From positions 1 to 6,565 of the forward strand of contig JAZDIP010000093.1 of assembly GCA_043804925.1 (NCBI GenBank): a DNA stretch of 6,565 bases, in the 5' to 3' direction. Position 1 is the stretch's first letter; every line of letters starts with the position of its first letter. The translations under genes and the position numbers were made by a program. Source of the DNA: ChocPot-Mid sp043804925. GTDB lineage: Bacteria > Bacteroidota > Ignavibacteria > Kapaibacteriales > UBA2268. Under the pieces are notes generated by a model. It saw only the letters and a list, made by a program, of their open reading frames with translations. It searched no databases and had not been told where the DNA came from. Positions 1 to 5,954 of this stretch are shown here, in pieces.

Positions 1-2
1 CT

Positions 3-95
3 TTGAATATAATTCGCAATAAAATAGTTTACAGAGCTTTTGCAGTCATCCAAAGAGAGTCGCCCTATGTTGATTTACTGAAATTTGCAGCGTAA
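3..95 (+). CDS. C-terminal end of a transposase, probably IS110/IS1111 family (partial)
   Basis: An open frame enters from the left edge and ends at TAA 93-95, giving 30 residues that include IIRNKIVYRAFAVIQRE and end in SPYVDLLKFAA. From memory this resembles the extreme C-terminus of Bacteroidota IS110-family (Transposase_20) proteins, where a basic helix is followed by a (V/A)FAV(I/V)xRxxPYV motif. The catalytic DEDD domain would lie outside the window, so the family call rests on this short tail only. The gene is on the plus strand, opposite to the cassette genes. Its downstream non-coding end seems to run into a damaged recombination-site repeat near 124-131, which would fit an insertion into that site. 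It could also be the tail of another transposase or an unrelated protein. Confidence 0.45.
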   Translation: MNIIRNKIVYRAFAVIQRESPYVDLLKFAA

Positions 96-129
96 AAAAA
101 AGTAAGAATATTTGGTTTTGTCTTAGAAT

Positions 130-242
130 ACAGGTAGGGCGGATTAAGAAAGACTTCTGCGAATTTGTATATTTTAGCATTTCATTATTTTTTCATACGA
201 ACGACTTGGTCCCTACTTGCAGGTAGGTGCTGTTAGCATGCG
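130..242 (-). repeat. Truncated attC-like site of cassette 1 (site 0)
   Basis: The right half matches the site at 2224-2362: taggtgctgttagc (224-237) is identical to the end of that repeat, including the 5-nt gtgct spacer before GTT. The expected right arm is about 211-226. An opposing segment at 130-139 (acaggtaggg) pairs with 211-220 (ccctacttgc), with one G-T wobble on the plus strand and one A-C mismatch, leaving a 71-nt loop, close to the 70-75 nt of the intact sites. The outer part of the left arm and the left AAC box are missing, and transposase-associated sequence lies there instead. The right box GTTAGCATGCG (232-242) pairs with TGCATGCTAAC (1138-1148) at the other end of cassette 1. 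Confidence 0.45.
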
Positions 243-249
243 TTGTCGA

Positions 250-1086
250 TTAATTCGGTAAATAGAAATGAAATCTTGATGGTGAATAGAAAACATCGTC
301 CAGTGGTTCATTCCAAATGATCCCTGCATTTCCATTTCCCACTTCATATTCATATATGAATTGTTGATTTTCGCTTGAAGTCTGTTTACACATTAATCCA
401 TCATTACTGTATTCATACCAAAATGACAGATATCCTTCAGTTTTTATGAGTCTTCCTTGAGAATCATAAATTAAATCCACATTGTAACTACTTGAATCCT
501 GATCCATTGACCTATATTTACTGATACTGTCATGGCTTATAAGCATATATGCCCTTTTTTCCAAAACGTTACTGGGCGAAATAGTAATGAAGTTTATATA
601 TGTTAAAGTGTCATTAATATATTGAATTTCATCATATCGATTCGACTTTTCAGTTACCTCTGCAAAATATTGATTTTGCCGTACTAATTTACCCTTATCG
701 TATTCATAAGTTTTAATTAATTCAATTGTCAAAATATTAGAATCTTCAGATTTAATGTACCATTTTTTTTGCACGGTAGTCCCATTTTTATTTAATATTT
801 CAACACCTCTTGTTGGAGAAGATTCATAAATTATCTTGTCCGCTTTATAAGAAATCTTTCTGCTTTCGAATGACGTTGAATCATAATCTGAACGAATAAT
901 AATTTCCACAAGTTTTTCACCTGAATATTTGAACTCATAAGATCCTGAGAAGAGTACACTTGATTTCAATGTAACCTTTTTTATTCTCACACCGATTGGC
1001 TTATCTGCATTGGGTAATTCTTCACATGAAGTAAATAAAATGATTGAAGTTAACAGCACAAATAATTTGGTTAATAGTGTTTTCAT
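250..1086 (-). CDS. Putative outer-membrane lipoprotein with YD-like beta repeats (cassette 1)
   Basis: 278 residues, function not recognised. Residues 1-20 form a lipoprotein signal peptide (MKTLLTKLF, hydrophobic core, LFTS) with the lipobox cysteine at 21. The mature protein starts Cys-Glu-Glu; acidic residues after the cysteine are reminiscent of Bacteroidota surface-lipoprotein export signals, which is only a hint here. The body is polar and beta-rich, with recurring Tyr-x-Tyr-(Asp/Ser)-x-x-Gly-x-Leu-like segments near residues 52-59, 127-134, 207-213 and 224-231, and a last YEYEVGN at 245-251, resembling degenerate RHS/YD repeats. I chose ATG 1086 because the longer frame opening at 1137 puts 17 residues before an otherwise perfect signal peptide. 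There is no Shine-Dalgarno; the leader from the cassette boundary is 62 nt. The stop lies 7 nt inside the left box. Confidence 0.8.
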   Translation of the reverse strand: MKTLLTKLFVLLTSIILFTSCEELPNADKPIGVRIKKVTLKSSVLFSGSYEFKYSGEKLVEIIIRSDYDSTSFESRKISYKADKIIYESSPTRGVEILNKNGTTVQKKWYIKSEDSNILTIELIKTYEYDKGKLVRQNQYFAEVTEKSNRYDEIQYINDTLTYINFITISPSNVLEKRAYMLISHDSISKYRSMDQDSSSYNVDLIYDSQGRLIKTEGYLSFWYEYSNDGLMCKQTSSENQQFIYEYEVGNGNAGIIWNEPLDDVFYSPSRFHFYLPN

Positions 1087-1137
1087 AATTATTTTAATCA
1101 ATGATATTTGGTTCAAATAGTTTGATCTAGCAAACAA

Positions 1138-1275
1138 TGCATGCTAACGGTTGACAGTAGGCCCAGTGCCGAAATTTTTACGTTTCATGTTCGGAATACA
1201 ATTAATTTCATTTATACAAAAAACACTGAAACTAAGGAATAGCAAGGCATTGGGCCTACTGTTTGTTAGCAGGCG
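1138..1275 (-). repeat. attC-like recombination site A (between cassettes 1 and 2)
   Basis: Arms at 1155-1170 (cagtaggcccagtgcc) and 1246-1261 (ggcattgggcctactg) pair over 16 bp with one exception, G with T on the plus strand. The loop is 75 nt. Outer boxes are TGCATGCTAAC (1138-1148), belonging to cassette 1, and GTTAGCAGGCG (1265-1275), belonging to cassette 2. The unpaired spacers are 6 nt on the left (ggttga) and 3 nt on the right (ttt). In gene direction this is the site of cassette 2, lying just after its stop codon. It differs from site C at only about 6 of 125 positions. Confidence 0.78.
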
Positions 1276-2190
1276 TTAATACTTGATGATTTTTTTATAA
1301 TACACTTGCTTTCCTTCGGAATCACTAAGTTTTAAAAAATAAACACCTTTAATTAATTCATTTGTTTTTATTTCAGAGTTGGTAATTGTCCCAGACTTTA
1401 TTAACATACCTTTAATGTCAAAAATCTTAAAGTATGTTAATTGAATGATTCCTGAAATGTAAATAGATTCAGATATGGGATTTGGATAAATTAGTATTTC
1501 ATTCACTTTATTTGATTTAACTTCAGTCCACAAGTGTGTATATGTGCATGATTCCATTGATGGAAAATGATACGAACCAATATTGGAATCTTCATAGCAC
1601 CTTAATCCTCTTGATAAATTTCCATCACAAACCATACTGGATGATGGGAAAAAGTTAAACATGAAGAATAAATCGCCCATCTTTTCAACAATTATTGATT
1701 GATATTGACTTATTCCCCAGAACCTACGAGCCGCATATGTTACATAAAGCAAGCGTAATACTTGCTCGTTGGCATTCAAACTCCCGACTGAATCAACATG
1801 TACATTCACAGTATCATATCCAGGATTCGAATAGTCCTTATAAATGAAAGACCAATCATCACCCTCGCTTGCATTAAAATTATATAATAATTGAAATGTA
1901 TCAATTATTGCATCATAATAGAAAACAGAATCTTGTCTAGAGAACACGAATTCATTCTTAGGCCGGAAATAACAATCTAAATCATGCCTTTTAATTATTT
2001 TTCTGCAATTCTGTCCATTAATGGTTGTATCTTTTTCAGATGTATATAAAATGTAATCAACATCATAAGGTGACCAAAACATCCCTGCTAATTCATCGTA
2101 ATACCACTTAGCACCTATAGGAGCAAAATCTTGTCCAAAAATTTGCATTGAAAAAAGAAATGCAAAGGAAGTTAAAAGTGCTAATTTCAT
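1276..2190 (-). CDS. Secreted protein with type IX secretion C-terminal sorting domain (cassette 2)
   Basis: 304 residues. An N-terminal Sec signal peptide (residues 1 to about 19, ending in IFG before QDF) is followed by a segment FAPIGAKWYYDE that, as I recall, recurs at the start of Bacteroidota T9SS cargo proteins. The middle (about 20-225) has no recognised domain and holds scattered cysteines. Residues 231-304 are a type A sorting domain: EILIYPNPISESIYISG, then YFKIFDIKGMLIKSG, LIKGVYFLKL and a basic end YKKIIKY. Such domains direct secretion across the outer membrane by the gliding-associated T9SS machinery, normally with removal of the tail and cell-surface attachment or release. Translation starts at ATG 2190 after a 44-nt leader without Shine-Dalgarno. 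The stop codon abuts the cassette box ending at 1275, so the gene fills its cassette. Confidence 0.88.
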   Translation of the reverse strand: MKLALLTSFAFLFSMQIFGQDFAPIGAKWYYDELAGMFWSPYDVDYILYTSEKDTTINGQNCRKIIKRHDLDCYFRPKNEFVFSRQDSVFYYDAIIDTFQLLYNFNASEGDDWSFIYKDYSNPGYDTVNVHVDSVGSLNANEQVLRLLYVTYAARRFWGISQYQSIIVEKMGDLFFMFNFFPSSSMVCDGNLSRGLRCYEDSNIGSYHFPSMESCTYTHLWTEVKSNKVNEILIYPNPISESIYISGIIQLTYFKIFDIKGMLIKSGTITNSEIKTNELIKGVYFLKLSDSEGKQVYYKKIIKY

Positions 2191-2223
2191 GATTTTAATA
2201 TTTAACGAAGATGTTCGGTTTAA

Positions 2224-2362
2224 TGCCTGCTAACGTTTGCGGCTAGACCCAGTGCGGGCTTTCGGAGCCGTTTTCTATCAACCGAGAATAAAGCTAATTC
2301 AAATTACTGACTTTCGCAAACCACTTAACGCCCGCATTGGGTTTAGGTGCTGTTAGCGGAAG
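2224..2362 (-). repeat. attC-like recombination site B (between cassettes 2 and 3)
   Basis: Arms at 2243-2259 (ctagacccagtgcgggc) and 2330-2346 (gcccgcattgggtttag) pair at 15 of 17 positions; both exceptions are G-T on the plus strand. The loop is 70 nt. Outer boxes are TGCCTGCTAAC (2224-2234, cassette 2) and GTTAGCGGAAG (2352-2362, cassette 3). Spacers are 8 nt left and 5 nt right. It shares with sites A, C and D the CCCAGTGC / GCATTGGG core, with the same wobble, but its loop is unrelated, so it is a second site class. Its right end is shared with site 0 at 224-237. Confidence 0.75.
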
Positions 2363-2614
2363 ATGCCCTCACGAAAAACATCATAAATTCCGAAAAAGCA
2401 AAACGGTAGCAAACGAATGGCTTGCCTGGACACATTCTTTTTTTTCAACCGGTAGATAGATAGAGTAGGAGTAGATTAGCTTGAATAGGCAAGCCGACAG
2501 GTTCTTTTCTGCCAAGCGGAATATGGCGGAATACGATTAACGTTTTGCTTTTTGTTTTTTATTAAATTTTTGTTTTTGAATGAATATAAGGTTTCTGGGG
2601 CATTTGCCGCTAAC
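2352..2614. other. Gene-less cassette 3
   Basis: A 263-bp cassette bounded by GTTAGCGGAAG (2352-2362) and TTGCCGCTAAC (2604-2614). The terminal pairing extends to 14 of 16 nt (2352-2367 with 2599-2614). No credible reading frame lies on either strand; the longest candidate I saw on the minus strand is about 30 codons and runs out into site B. The interior is dominated by nested inverted repeats (2393-2553) and ends in an AT-rich, T-rich stretch at 2541-2580. It could carry a structured RNA, a regulatory element, or the remains of a mobile element. Non-coding cassettes are known in integron arrays. Confidence 0.6.
2393..2553. repeat. Nested inverted repeats inside cassette 3
   Basis: The outer arms aaaaagcaaaacg (2393-2405) and cgttttgcttttt (2541-2553) are a perfect 13-bp inverted repeat. 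Inside them, ggcttgcct (2419-2427) and aggcaagcc (2487-2495) form a perfect 9-bp pair. The span of 161 bp with T-rich flanks could be a MITE-like element, a folded RNA, or a degenerate site of the attC type. The CCCAGTGC core of the neighbouring sites is absent. Confidence 0.55.
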
Positions 2615-2741
2615 GTTTGACAGTAGGCCCAGTGCCGACATTTTTACGATTCATGTTCGGAATTCGATTAATTTCATTTATACAAAAAACGCTGAAACTA
2701 AGGAATAGCAAGGCATTGGGCCTACTGTTTGTTGTGGCCAG
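2604..2741 (-). repeat. attC-like recombination site C (between cassettes 3 and 4)
   Basis: Arms 2621-2636 and 2712-2727 are identical in sequence to those of site A and pair at 15 of 16 positions, with the same G-T wobble. The loop is 75 nt. Outer boxes are TTGCCGCTAAC (2604-2614, cassette 3) and GTTGTGGCCAG (2731-2741, cassette 4). The two boxes here do not match each other, because each belongs to a different cassette; this junction is what shows where one cassette ends and the next begins. Spacers are 6 and 3 nt. Confidence 0.8.
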
Positions 2742-2744
2742 TAG

Positions 2745-3176
2745 TTATCTTATAAAATAACATTTTTGATTAAATGTATCTGCAATAATAATCCAATCTT
2801 GTTTTCTTAGTATCAACAGATCTTTATCAGTTAATTCTTTATCAGAAATAAACCATTTAGGCTTTTTAGGACGATTGATTTTCTTAATTTTATTTTTTAA
2901 AGAATCAATATTGAATTCATAATTACGAAAATTTGATGAATCAATCCATAAATCACTTTTATAAGAAAATTTTCCATAAGTGGAATTAATATCAATATTG
3001 TGGGTTTCATATATTTCTTCTGAATCCAAAGGTAAAAAATCAGGAATCCATCCACGTTCAATGATATCATCTTCCCTTAATTCCGAATAATTGGCATAAT
3101 AACTTCTTGAGTTCTCAATACATGAAAATTGTATTAAGAAAACTGCTGTTAATACAAATATTTTAATTCTGTTCAT
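2745..3176 (-). CDS. Small putative lipoprotein (cassette 4)
   Basis: 143 residues, function unknown. Residues 1-18 (MNRIKIFVLTAVFLIQFS) are a signal peptide and Cys19 is the expected lipidated residue. The mature part contains RGWIPDFLP (41-49) and HNIDINSTYGKFSY (59-72); I recall similar W-x-P-x-(F/W)-L-P followed by H-x-(I/L)-D-x-N segments in small hypothetical lipoproteins of other bacteria, but cannot name the family. The C-terminal half is lysine-rich and ends DWIIIADTFNQKCYFIR. I chose ATG 3176. A GTG in the same frame at 3197 would add MANSKKT but lies inside the recombination box, so it would change with every cassette rearrangement. The leader from the boundary is 24 nt. The stop is 3 nt from the left box. 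Confidence 0.78.
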   Translation of the reverse strand: MNRIKIFVLTAVFLIQFSCIENSRSYYANYSELREDDIIERGWIPDFLPLDSEEIYETHNIDINSTYGKFSYKSDLWIDSSNFRNYEFNIDSLKNKIKKINRPKKPKWFISDKELTDKDLLILRKQDWIIIADTFNQKCYFIR

Positions 3177-3189
3177 GGTTTTCTTACTA

Positions 3190-3269
3190 TTGGCCACAAC
3201 GCTCGGCGGTAGGCCCAGTGCCGATGGGCTTAAGATTATTGTTCGTTTTTCGGTTTATTAAATTTATAC
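3190..3269 (-). repeat. attC-like site D, left part (interrupted by the IS21 element)
   Basis: Box TTGGCCACAAC (3190-3200) closes cassette 4 and pairs with GTTGTGGCCAG at 2731-2741. The arm cggtaggcccagtgcc (3207-3222) pairs with 5922-5937 across the insertion at 14 of 16 positions; both exceptions are G-T on the plus strand. The left loop part runs to the duplicated tatac at 3265-3269. Joined to the right part, with one tatac copy removed, the site measures 124 bp from cacaac to GTT, against 125 for sites A and C. Confidence 0.78.
3265..3269. repeat. Target site duplication, left copy (tatac)
   Basis: tatac directly precedes the TG terminus of the IS21 element and recurs at 5890-5894 directly after its CA terminus. 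A 5-bp duplication is within the 4-8 bp range of IS21 elements. Confidence 0.8.
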
Positions 3270-3296
3270 TGGATAATACGGAGCATATTGACCCCC
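3270..3296. repeat. IS21 left terminal inverted repeat
   Basis: Starts TGGATAATACGGAGCATATT and runs into the C-run. It matches the right end at 22 of 27 columns with one gap. The inner part, cggagcatattgaccccc (3279-3296), is the motif repeated at 3358-3375 and 3433-3450. Confidence 0.85.
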
Positions 3297-3357
3297 CAAA
3301 TTCGGACTCAAAAACGATAAAAATGATCTAAAAAAGATCCAAATTATTCTGCCATTC

Positions 3358-3450
3358 CGGCAGATATTGACCCCCATTATTAAGTTATTTTGGTTTTGCT
3401 GTTTTTTTTGTGGCCCGCCGCCACATAAAATTCGGAGCATGTTGACCCCT
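3358..3450. repeat. Internal end repeats at IS21 left end (two copies)
   Basis: cggcagatattgaccccc (3358-3375) and cggagcatgttgacccct (3433-3450) are direct copies of the motif in the left terminus. With the terminal copy this makes three at the left end, against two at the right. IS21 ends typically carry such multiple transposase-binding repeats; assigning them to IstA binding is from family knowledge. Confidence 0.75.
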
Positions 3451-3483
3451 TTATAATTTTTCTGCACAGGTTTTAATTTCTTA

Positions 3484-3500
3484 GCGGTTTTTTTAACCGC
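3484..3500 (+). promoter_or_regulatory. Small hairpin just upstream of istA
   Basis: gcggtt (3484-3489) and aaccgc (3495-3500) form a perfect 6-bp stem around five T residues, ending 14 nt before the istA ATG. If transcribed, it could limit translation driven by read-through from outside. No clear Shine-Dalgarno is present between it and the start. Confidence 0.35.
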
Positions 3501-3514
3501 AAAGACAGAATACG

Positions 3515-5077
3515 ATGGCTGGAAAAGCAAAACCTATGAGTCAGATTAAGCAATTATTGCAATTACAAAAACAGGGCAAGAGCCGAAAATATATAGCACG
3601 AAGCCTGGGAATCAGTAAAAATACAGTCAAGGCCTATTTGACCAAATTGGTGCTTATAAAAATGAGTATTGATGACTTGCTTTCACTTGAGGGCCCAGAG
3701 CTGGAAATAAAATTTCATGCGGGTAATCCAGCCTATAAAGATGAACGCTTTGAGCATTTGAAATCGCATCTTGAATATTTTGAAAAGGAACTACCAAAGC
3801 ATGGTGTTAACCGGCGATTACTGTGGGAAGAGTACAAGGCGGATTATCCTTTAGGGTATGGTTACACACAGTTTTGCTATCATCTAAAACAACAGCTTAT
3901 TGCCCGTAAACCCTCGATGGTTTTAGAGCATAAACCGGGCGAGAAGCTGTTTGTGGACTTTGCCGGAAAGAAGATGTCCTATGTGGACAAAAATACGGGC
4001 GAAATCATCTGGTGCGCTGTATTTGTTGCCTGCCTACCGTATTCTGATTATTCATTTGTTATGGCTGTACGAAGCCAGTGCATAGAAGATTTTATTTATG
4101 CCTTGCGGTGTTGTTTGGAATATCTGGGAGGAGCGCCATTGATCCTGATCCCCGATAATTTGAAGGCAGCGATTATCAAAGCAAGCCGATATGATCCGGA
4201 TATTAACCGGGCGCTGGAAGACTTCTGCAACCATTACAACATGGCTATTATCCCCACAAGAGTGGCCAGTCCCAAAGATAAAGCACTGGTTGAAAATCAG
4301 GTGAAACTGGCTTACTCCAGAGTGTATGCAAAACTGCGCAAGCAACTGTTTTTTGATTTGCATTCGTTGAATCAGGCCATAGCAGGAAAAAACAGGGATC
4401 ATAACCAAACCCGGATGCAACAAAAGCCATATTGCCGTGAGGAACGCTTCTTAGCCAATGAAAAGCCAATCCTGCAACCCTTACCGAAGGAACCCTATGA
4501 AATCAAATACTACAGAGAGTTAAAGGTTGCAAAAAACAATTTCATCATGCTGAGTTGTGACAAAAATTACTATAGCGTGCCTTATCAATGGATCGGGGAA
4601 ACAGCCAAGGTTATTTATACCCGATCAATGGTTCGCATATATATCCGGGGCATCATGGTGGCCATTCATCAACGAAGTTACATTCCAGGGAAATATACCT
4701 TTGTAAAGGAACACTTATGCTCCCATCACCAGCATTATCTGGACCGCAGTCCTTCGTATTATATGCAACGTGCAGAGAAGAAATCCAAAGAGATGCATCA
4801 GGTGGTCCGGCTTCTGTTTGAGGGTGGAAGGCATCCGGAACAAAATTACCGCACCTGTGACGGACTCTTAAGCCTGCACCGGAAAACGGATCCTGATATC
4901 TTCAATAAAGCCTGTGAAGAAGCAATAGCATGTAAATGTTATTCATACCGGTTTATATTAAACATCATAGAGAATCTGAAAAAACAACCTGCTCAGGAAA
5001 TCCCTCCTTCCCCTTTGCCTGAGCATGGGAATATCCGGGGGAAGGACTATTATAAGCAGTTAACCATTAATTTTTAA
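3515..5077 (+). CDS. istA: IS21-family transposase IstA
   Basis: 520 residues, normal for the family. Residues 8-45 form a helix-turn-helix (IKQLLQLQKQGKSRKYIARS, then LGISKNTVKAYL) that should bind the multiple end repeats. The DDE catalytic core follows: Asp148 in EKLFVDFAG, Asp214 in LILIPDN and Glu260 in ALVENQV, 66 and 46 residues apart, as expected for the rve-type integrase fold. The C-terminal part (about 330-400) is a beta-rich Mu-transposase-like segment with NYYSVPY. The enzyme cuts and joins the element ends, with IstB supplying target selection. ATG 3515 is taken as the start; ATG 3536 (Met8) is possible and leaves the HTH intact. istB begins 4 nt after the stop, so the two are co-transcribed. 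Confidence 0.95.
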   Translation: MAGKAKPMSQIKQLLQLQKQGKSRKYIARSLGISKNTVKAYLTKLVLIKMSIDDLLSLEGPELEIKFHAGNPAYKDERFEHLKSHLEYFEKELPKHGVNRRLLWEEYKADYPLGYGYTQFCYHLKQQLIARKPSMVLEHKPGEKLFVDFAGKKMSYVDKNTGEIIWCAVFVACLPYSDYSFVMAVRSQCIEDFIYALRCCLEYLGGAPLILIPDNLKAAIIKASRYDPDINRALEDFCNHYNMAIIPTRVASPKDKALVENQVKLAYSRVYAKLRKQLFFDLHSLNQAIAGKNRDHNQTRMQQKPYCREERFLANEKPILQPLPKEPYEIKYYRELKVAKNNFIMLSCDKNYYSVPYQWIGETAKVIYTRSMVRIYIRGIMVAIHQRSYIPGKYTFVKEHLCSHHQHYLDRSPSYYMQRAEKKSKEMHQVVRLLFEGGRHPEQNYRTCDGLLSLHRKTDPDIFNKACEEAIACKCYSYRFILNIIENLKKQPAQEIPPSPLPEHGNIRGKDYYKQLTINF

Positions 5078-5081
5078 TCGT

Positions 5082-5804
5082 ATGGCACAAATTGAATCAA
5101 AACTAAAGCAGTTGCGCTTAAAGGGTATGCTGCGCAGCTGGGAAGCAATGTCTGAAACCCGAAGTACTCATGAGTTATCATTTAGTGACGGCTTGGAAAA
5201 ACTTCTGCAGGCCGAAGAAGATGAAAGAAGCAACAGTCGCTTTGACAGACTCTTAAAAAGCGCAAGGTTCCGTTATCAGGCCAGTTTAGAAGAGCTTAAT
5301 TATGAATCCTCAAGAGGATTGGATAAAAGTCTGATAACGGATCTGGCAACCTGCCAGTACATAACCAAAGGCGAATCGATCATAATAACGGGAGCTACAG
5401 GCTGCGGAAAAAGCTTCCTGGCCTCAGCATTAGGCCATCACGCATGTTCACATGGATACAGCGTGGCATATTTTAACACGCAAAAGTTTATGTTAAGAAT
5501 AAAAATGGCCCGCTTAGAGGGTAACATCTTGAAATTTTTTGATAAAATTGCAAAAACCTCCTTGTTTATCCTGGATGATTTTGGATTAACCAGCATGGAA
5601 CAACAACAGCAGTTTGACTTGATGGAGATTGTTGAAGATAGGCATGGCAAAAAATCAACGATAATAGCCAGTCAGTTACCCATTGCAAGCTGGTATGATA
5701 TCATTAGTGAAGCAACCATTGCTGATGCAATTTTGGACCGAATGATACATACTTCATACAGGATGGAACTTAAAGGAGAAAGTTTAAGAAGAAAACGGAA
5801 ATAA
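5082..5804 (+). CDS. istB: IS21-family ATP-binding helper protein IstB
   Basis: 240 residues, typical length. An N-terminal helical region (1-95, including LKLKQLRLKGM-type helices and the acidic LLQAEEDERSNSRF segment) precedes an AAA+ ATPase domain related to DnaC: Walker A GATGCGKS (104-111), Walker B LFILDDFG (161-168), a sensor-1-like TIIASQLP (193-200) and a conserved DAILDRMIH (215-223) with the arginine-finger-like Arg220. IstB proteins oligomerise on target DNA with ATP and activate the transposase. All key motifs are present. The spacing to istA is 4 nt. The 38 nt between its stop and the first right-end repeat hold no gene. Confidence 0.95.
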   Translation: MAQIESKLKQLRLKGMLRSWEAMSETRSTHELSFSDGLEKLLQAEEDERSNSRFDRLLKSARFRYQASLEELNYESSRGLDKSLITDLATCQYITKGESIIITGATGCGKSFLASALGHHACSHGYSVAYFNTQKFMLRIKMARLEGNILKFFDKIAKTSLFILDDFGLTSMEQQQQFDLMEIVEDRHGKKSTIIASQLPIASWYDIISEATIADAILDRMIHTSYRMELKGESLRRKRK

Positions 5805-5842
5805 TGTCAGTTCGTATCTGTTCTTTGATTTAAAACCTGAAG

Positions 5843-5859
5843 GGGGGTCAGTATGGCCG
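5843..5859. repeat. Internal end repeat at IS21 right end
   Basis: gggggtcagtatggccg is an inverted copy of the left-end motif and lies 4 nt inside the terminal copy at 5864-5880 (gggggtcagtatcaccg). Confidence 0.72.
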
Positions 5860-5863
5860 AATT

Positions 5864-5889
5864 GGGGGTCAGTATCACCGAAATATCCA
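5864..5889. repeat. IS21 right terminal inverted repeat
   Basis: Begins with the gggggtcagtatcaccg motif and ends TATCCA. Its reverse complement begins TGGATATTTCGGTGATACTG and matches the left terminus at 22 of 27 columns. It is followed directly by the duplicated tatac. Confidence 0.85.
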
Positions 5890-5894
5890 TATAC
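5890..5894. repeat. Target site duplication, right copy (tatac)
   Basis: Direct repeat of 3265-3269, immediately outside the CA terminus of the IS21 element. Confidence 0.8.
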
Positions 5895-5951
5895 AATAAA
5901 TTTCGATTTAAGAAAGAGCAAGGCATTGGGCTTACCGCTTGTTGGGCGGCG
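5890..5951 (-). repeat. attC-like site D, right part
   Basis: After the duplicated tatac, the rest of the loop leads to the arm ggcattgggcttaccg (5922-5937), a 3-nt spacer ctt, and the box GTTGGGCGGCG (5941-5951) that opens cassette 5. The box pairs with TGGCGCCCAAC (6417-6427), with one G-G mismatch and the usual G-T at position 11. The segment gagcaaggcattgggc is nearly the same as in sites A and C. Confidence 0.75.
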
Positions 5952-5954
5952 TTT

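Larger units (their letters stand above)
3270..5889 (+). mobile_element. Complete IS21-family insertion sequence
   Basis: The 2,620-bp element begins TGGATA and ends TATCCA, the TG...CA termini of IS21, and carries istA and istB in the usual order. The terminal inverted repeats (3270-3296 against 5864-5889) match at 22 of 27 aligned positions, and each end has further internal copies of the TTGACCCCC/TACTGACCCCC motif, another family trait. The flanking 5-bp duplication tatac shows it arrived by transposition and has not rearranged since. It sits in the loop of attC-like site D, on the strand opposite to the cassette genes. Its genes look less AT-rich than the cassette genes. Both genes are intact, so the element may be active. 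Confidence 0.93.

Noticed and set aside
1087..1137. Upstream start for the cassette 1 lipoprotein
   Set aside because: It would put 17 residues before a textbook signal peptide.
2343..2435. 30-residue minus-strand frame in cassette 3
   Set aside because: Composition is not protein-like, it runs into the arm of site B, and there is no start signal.
130..2741. CRISPR array
   Set aside because: The repeats are about 125 bp with long loops and the spacers are whole genes; nothing resembles short regular spacers.
3325..3339. gatct/agatc hairpin in the IS left end as a terminator
   Set aside because: The stem is only 5 bp with no T-run; it is probably incidental.
3442..3457. TTGACC and TATAAT as a promoter for istA
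   Set aside because: Only 4 nt separate the two hexamers; TTGACC is part of the repeated IS end motif.
3264..3530. 88-codon minus-strand frame across the IS21 left end
   Set aside because: It spans the terminal repeats and site D junction, has no family resemblance and overlaps the istA start; it is chance reading of the IS end.
4052..4469. Minus-strand frames (123 and 73 codons) inside istA
   Set aside because: Antisense shadows of a well-supported transposase gene with no recognisable features.
4588..4821. 77-codon plus-strand frame inside istA
   Set aside because: Out-of-frame overlap with the intact transposase; low-complexity chance frame.
5438..5650. 70-codon minus-strand frame inside istB
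   Set aside because: Antisense to the Walker A/B region of a clear AAA+ protein.
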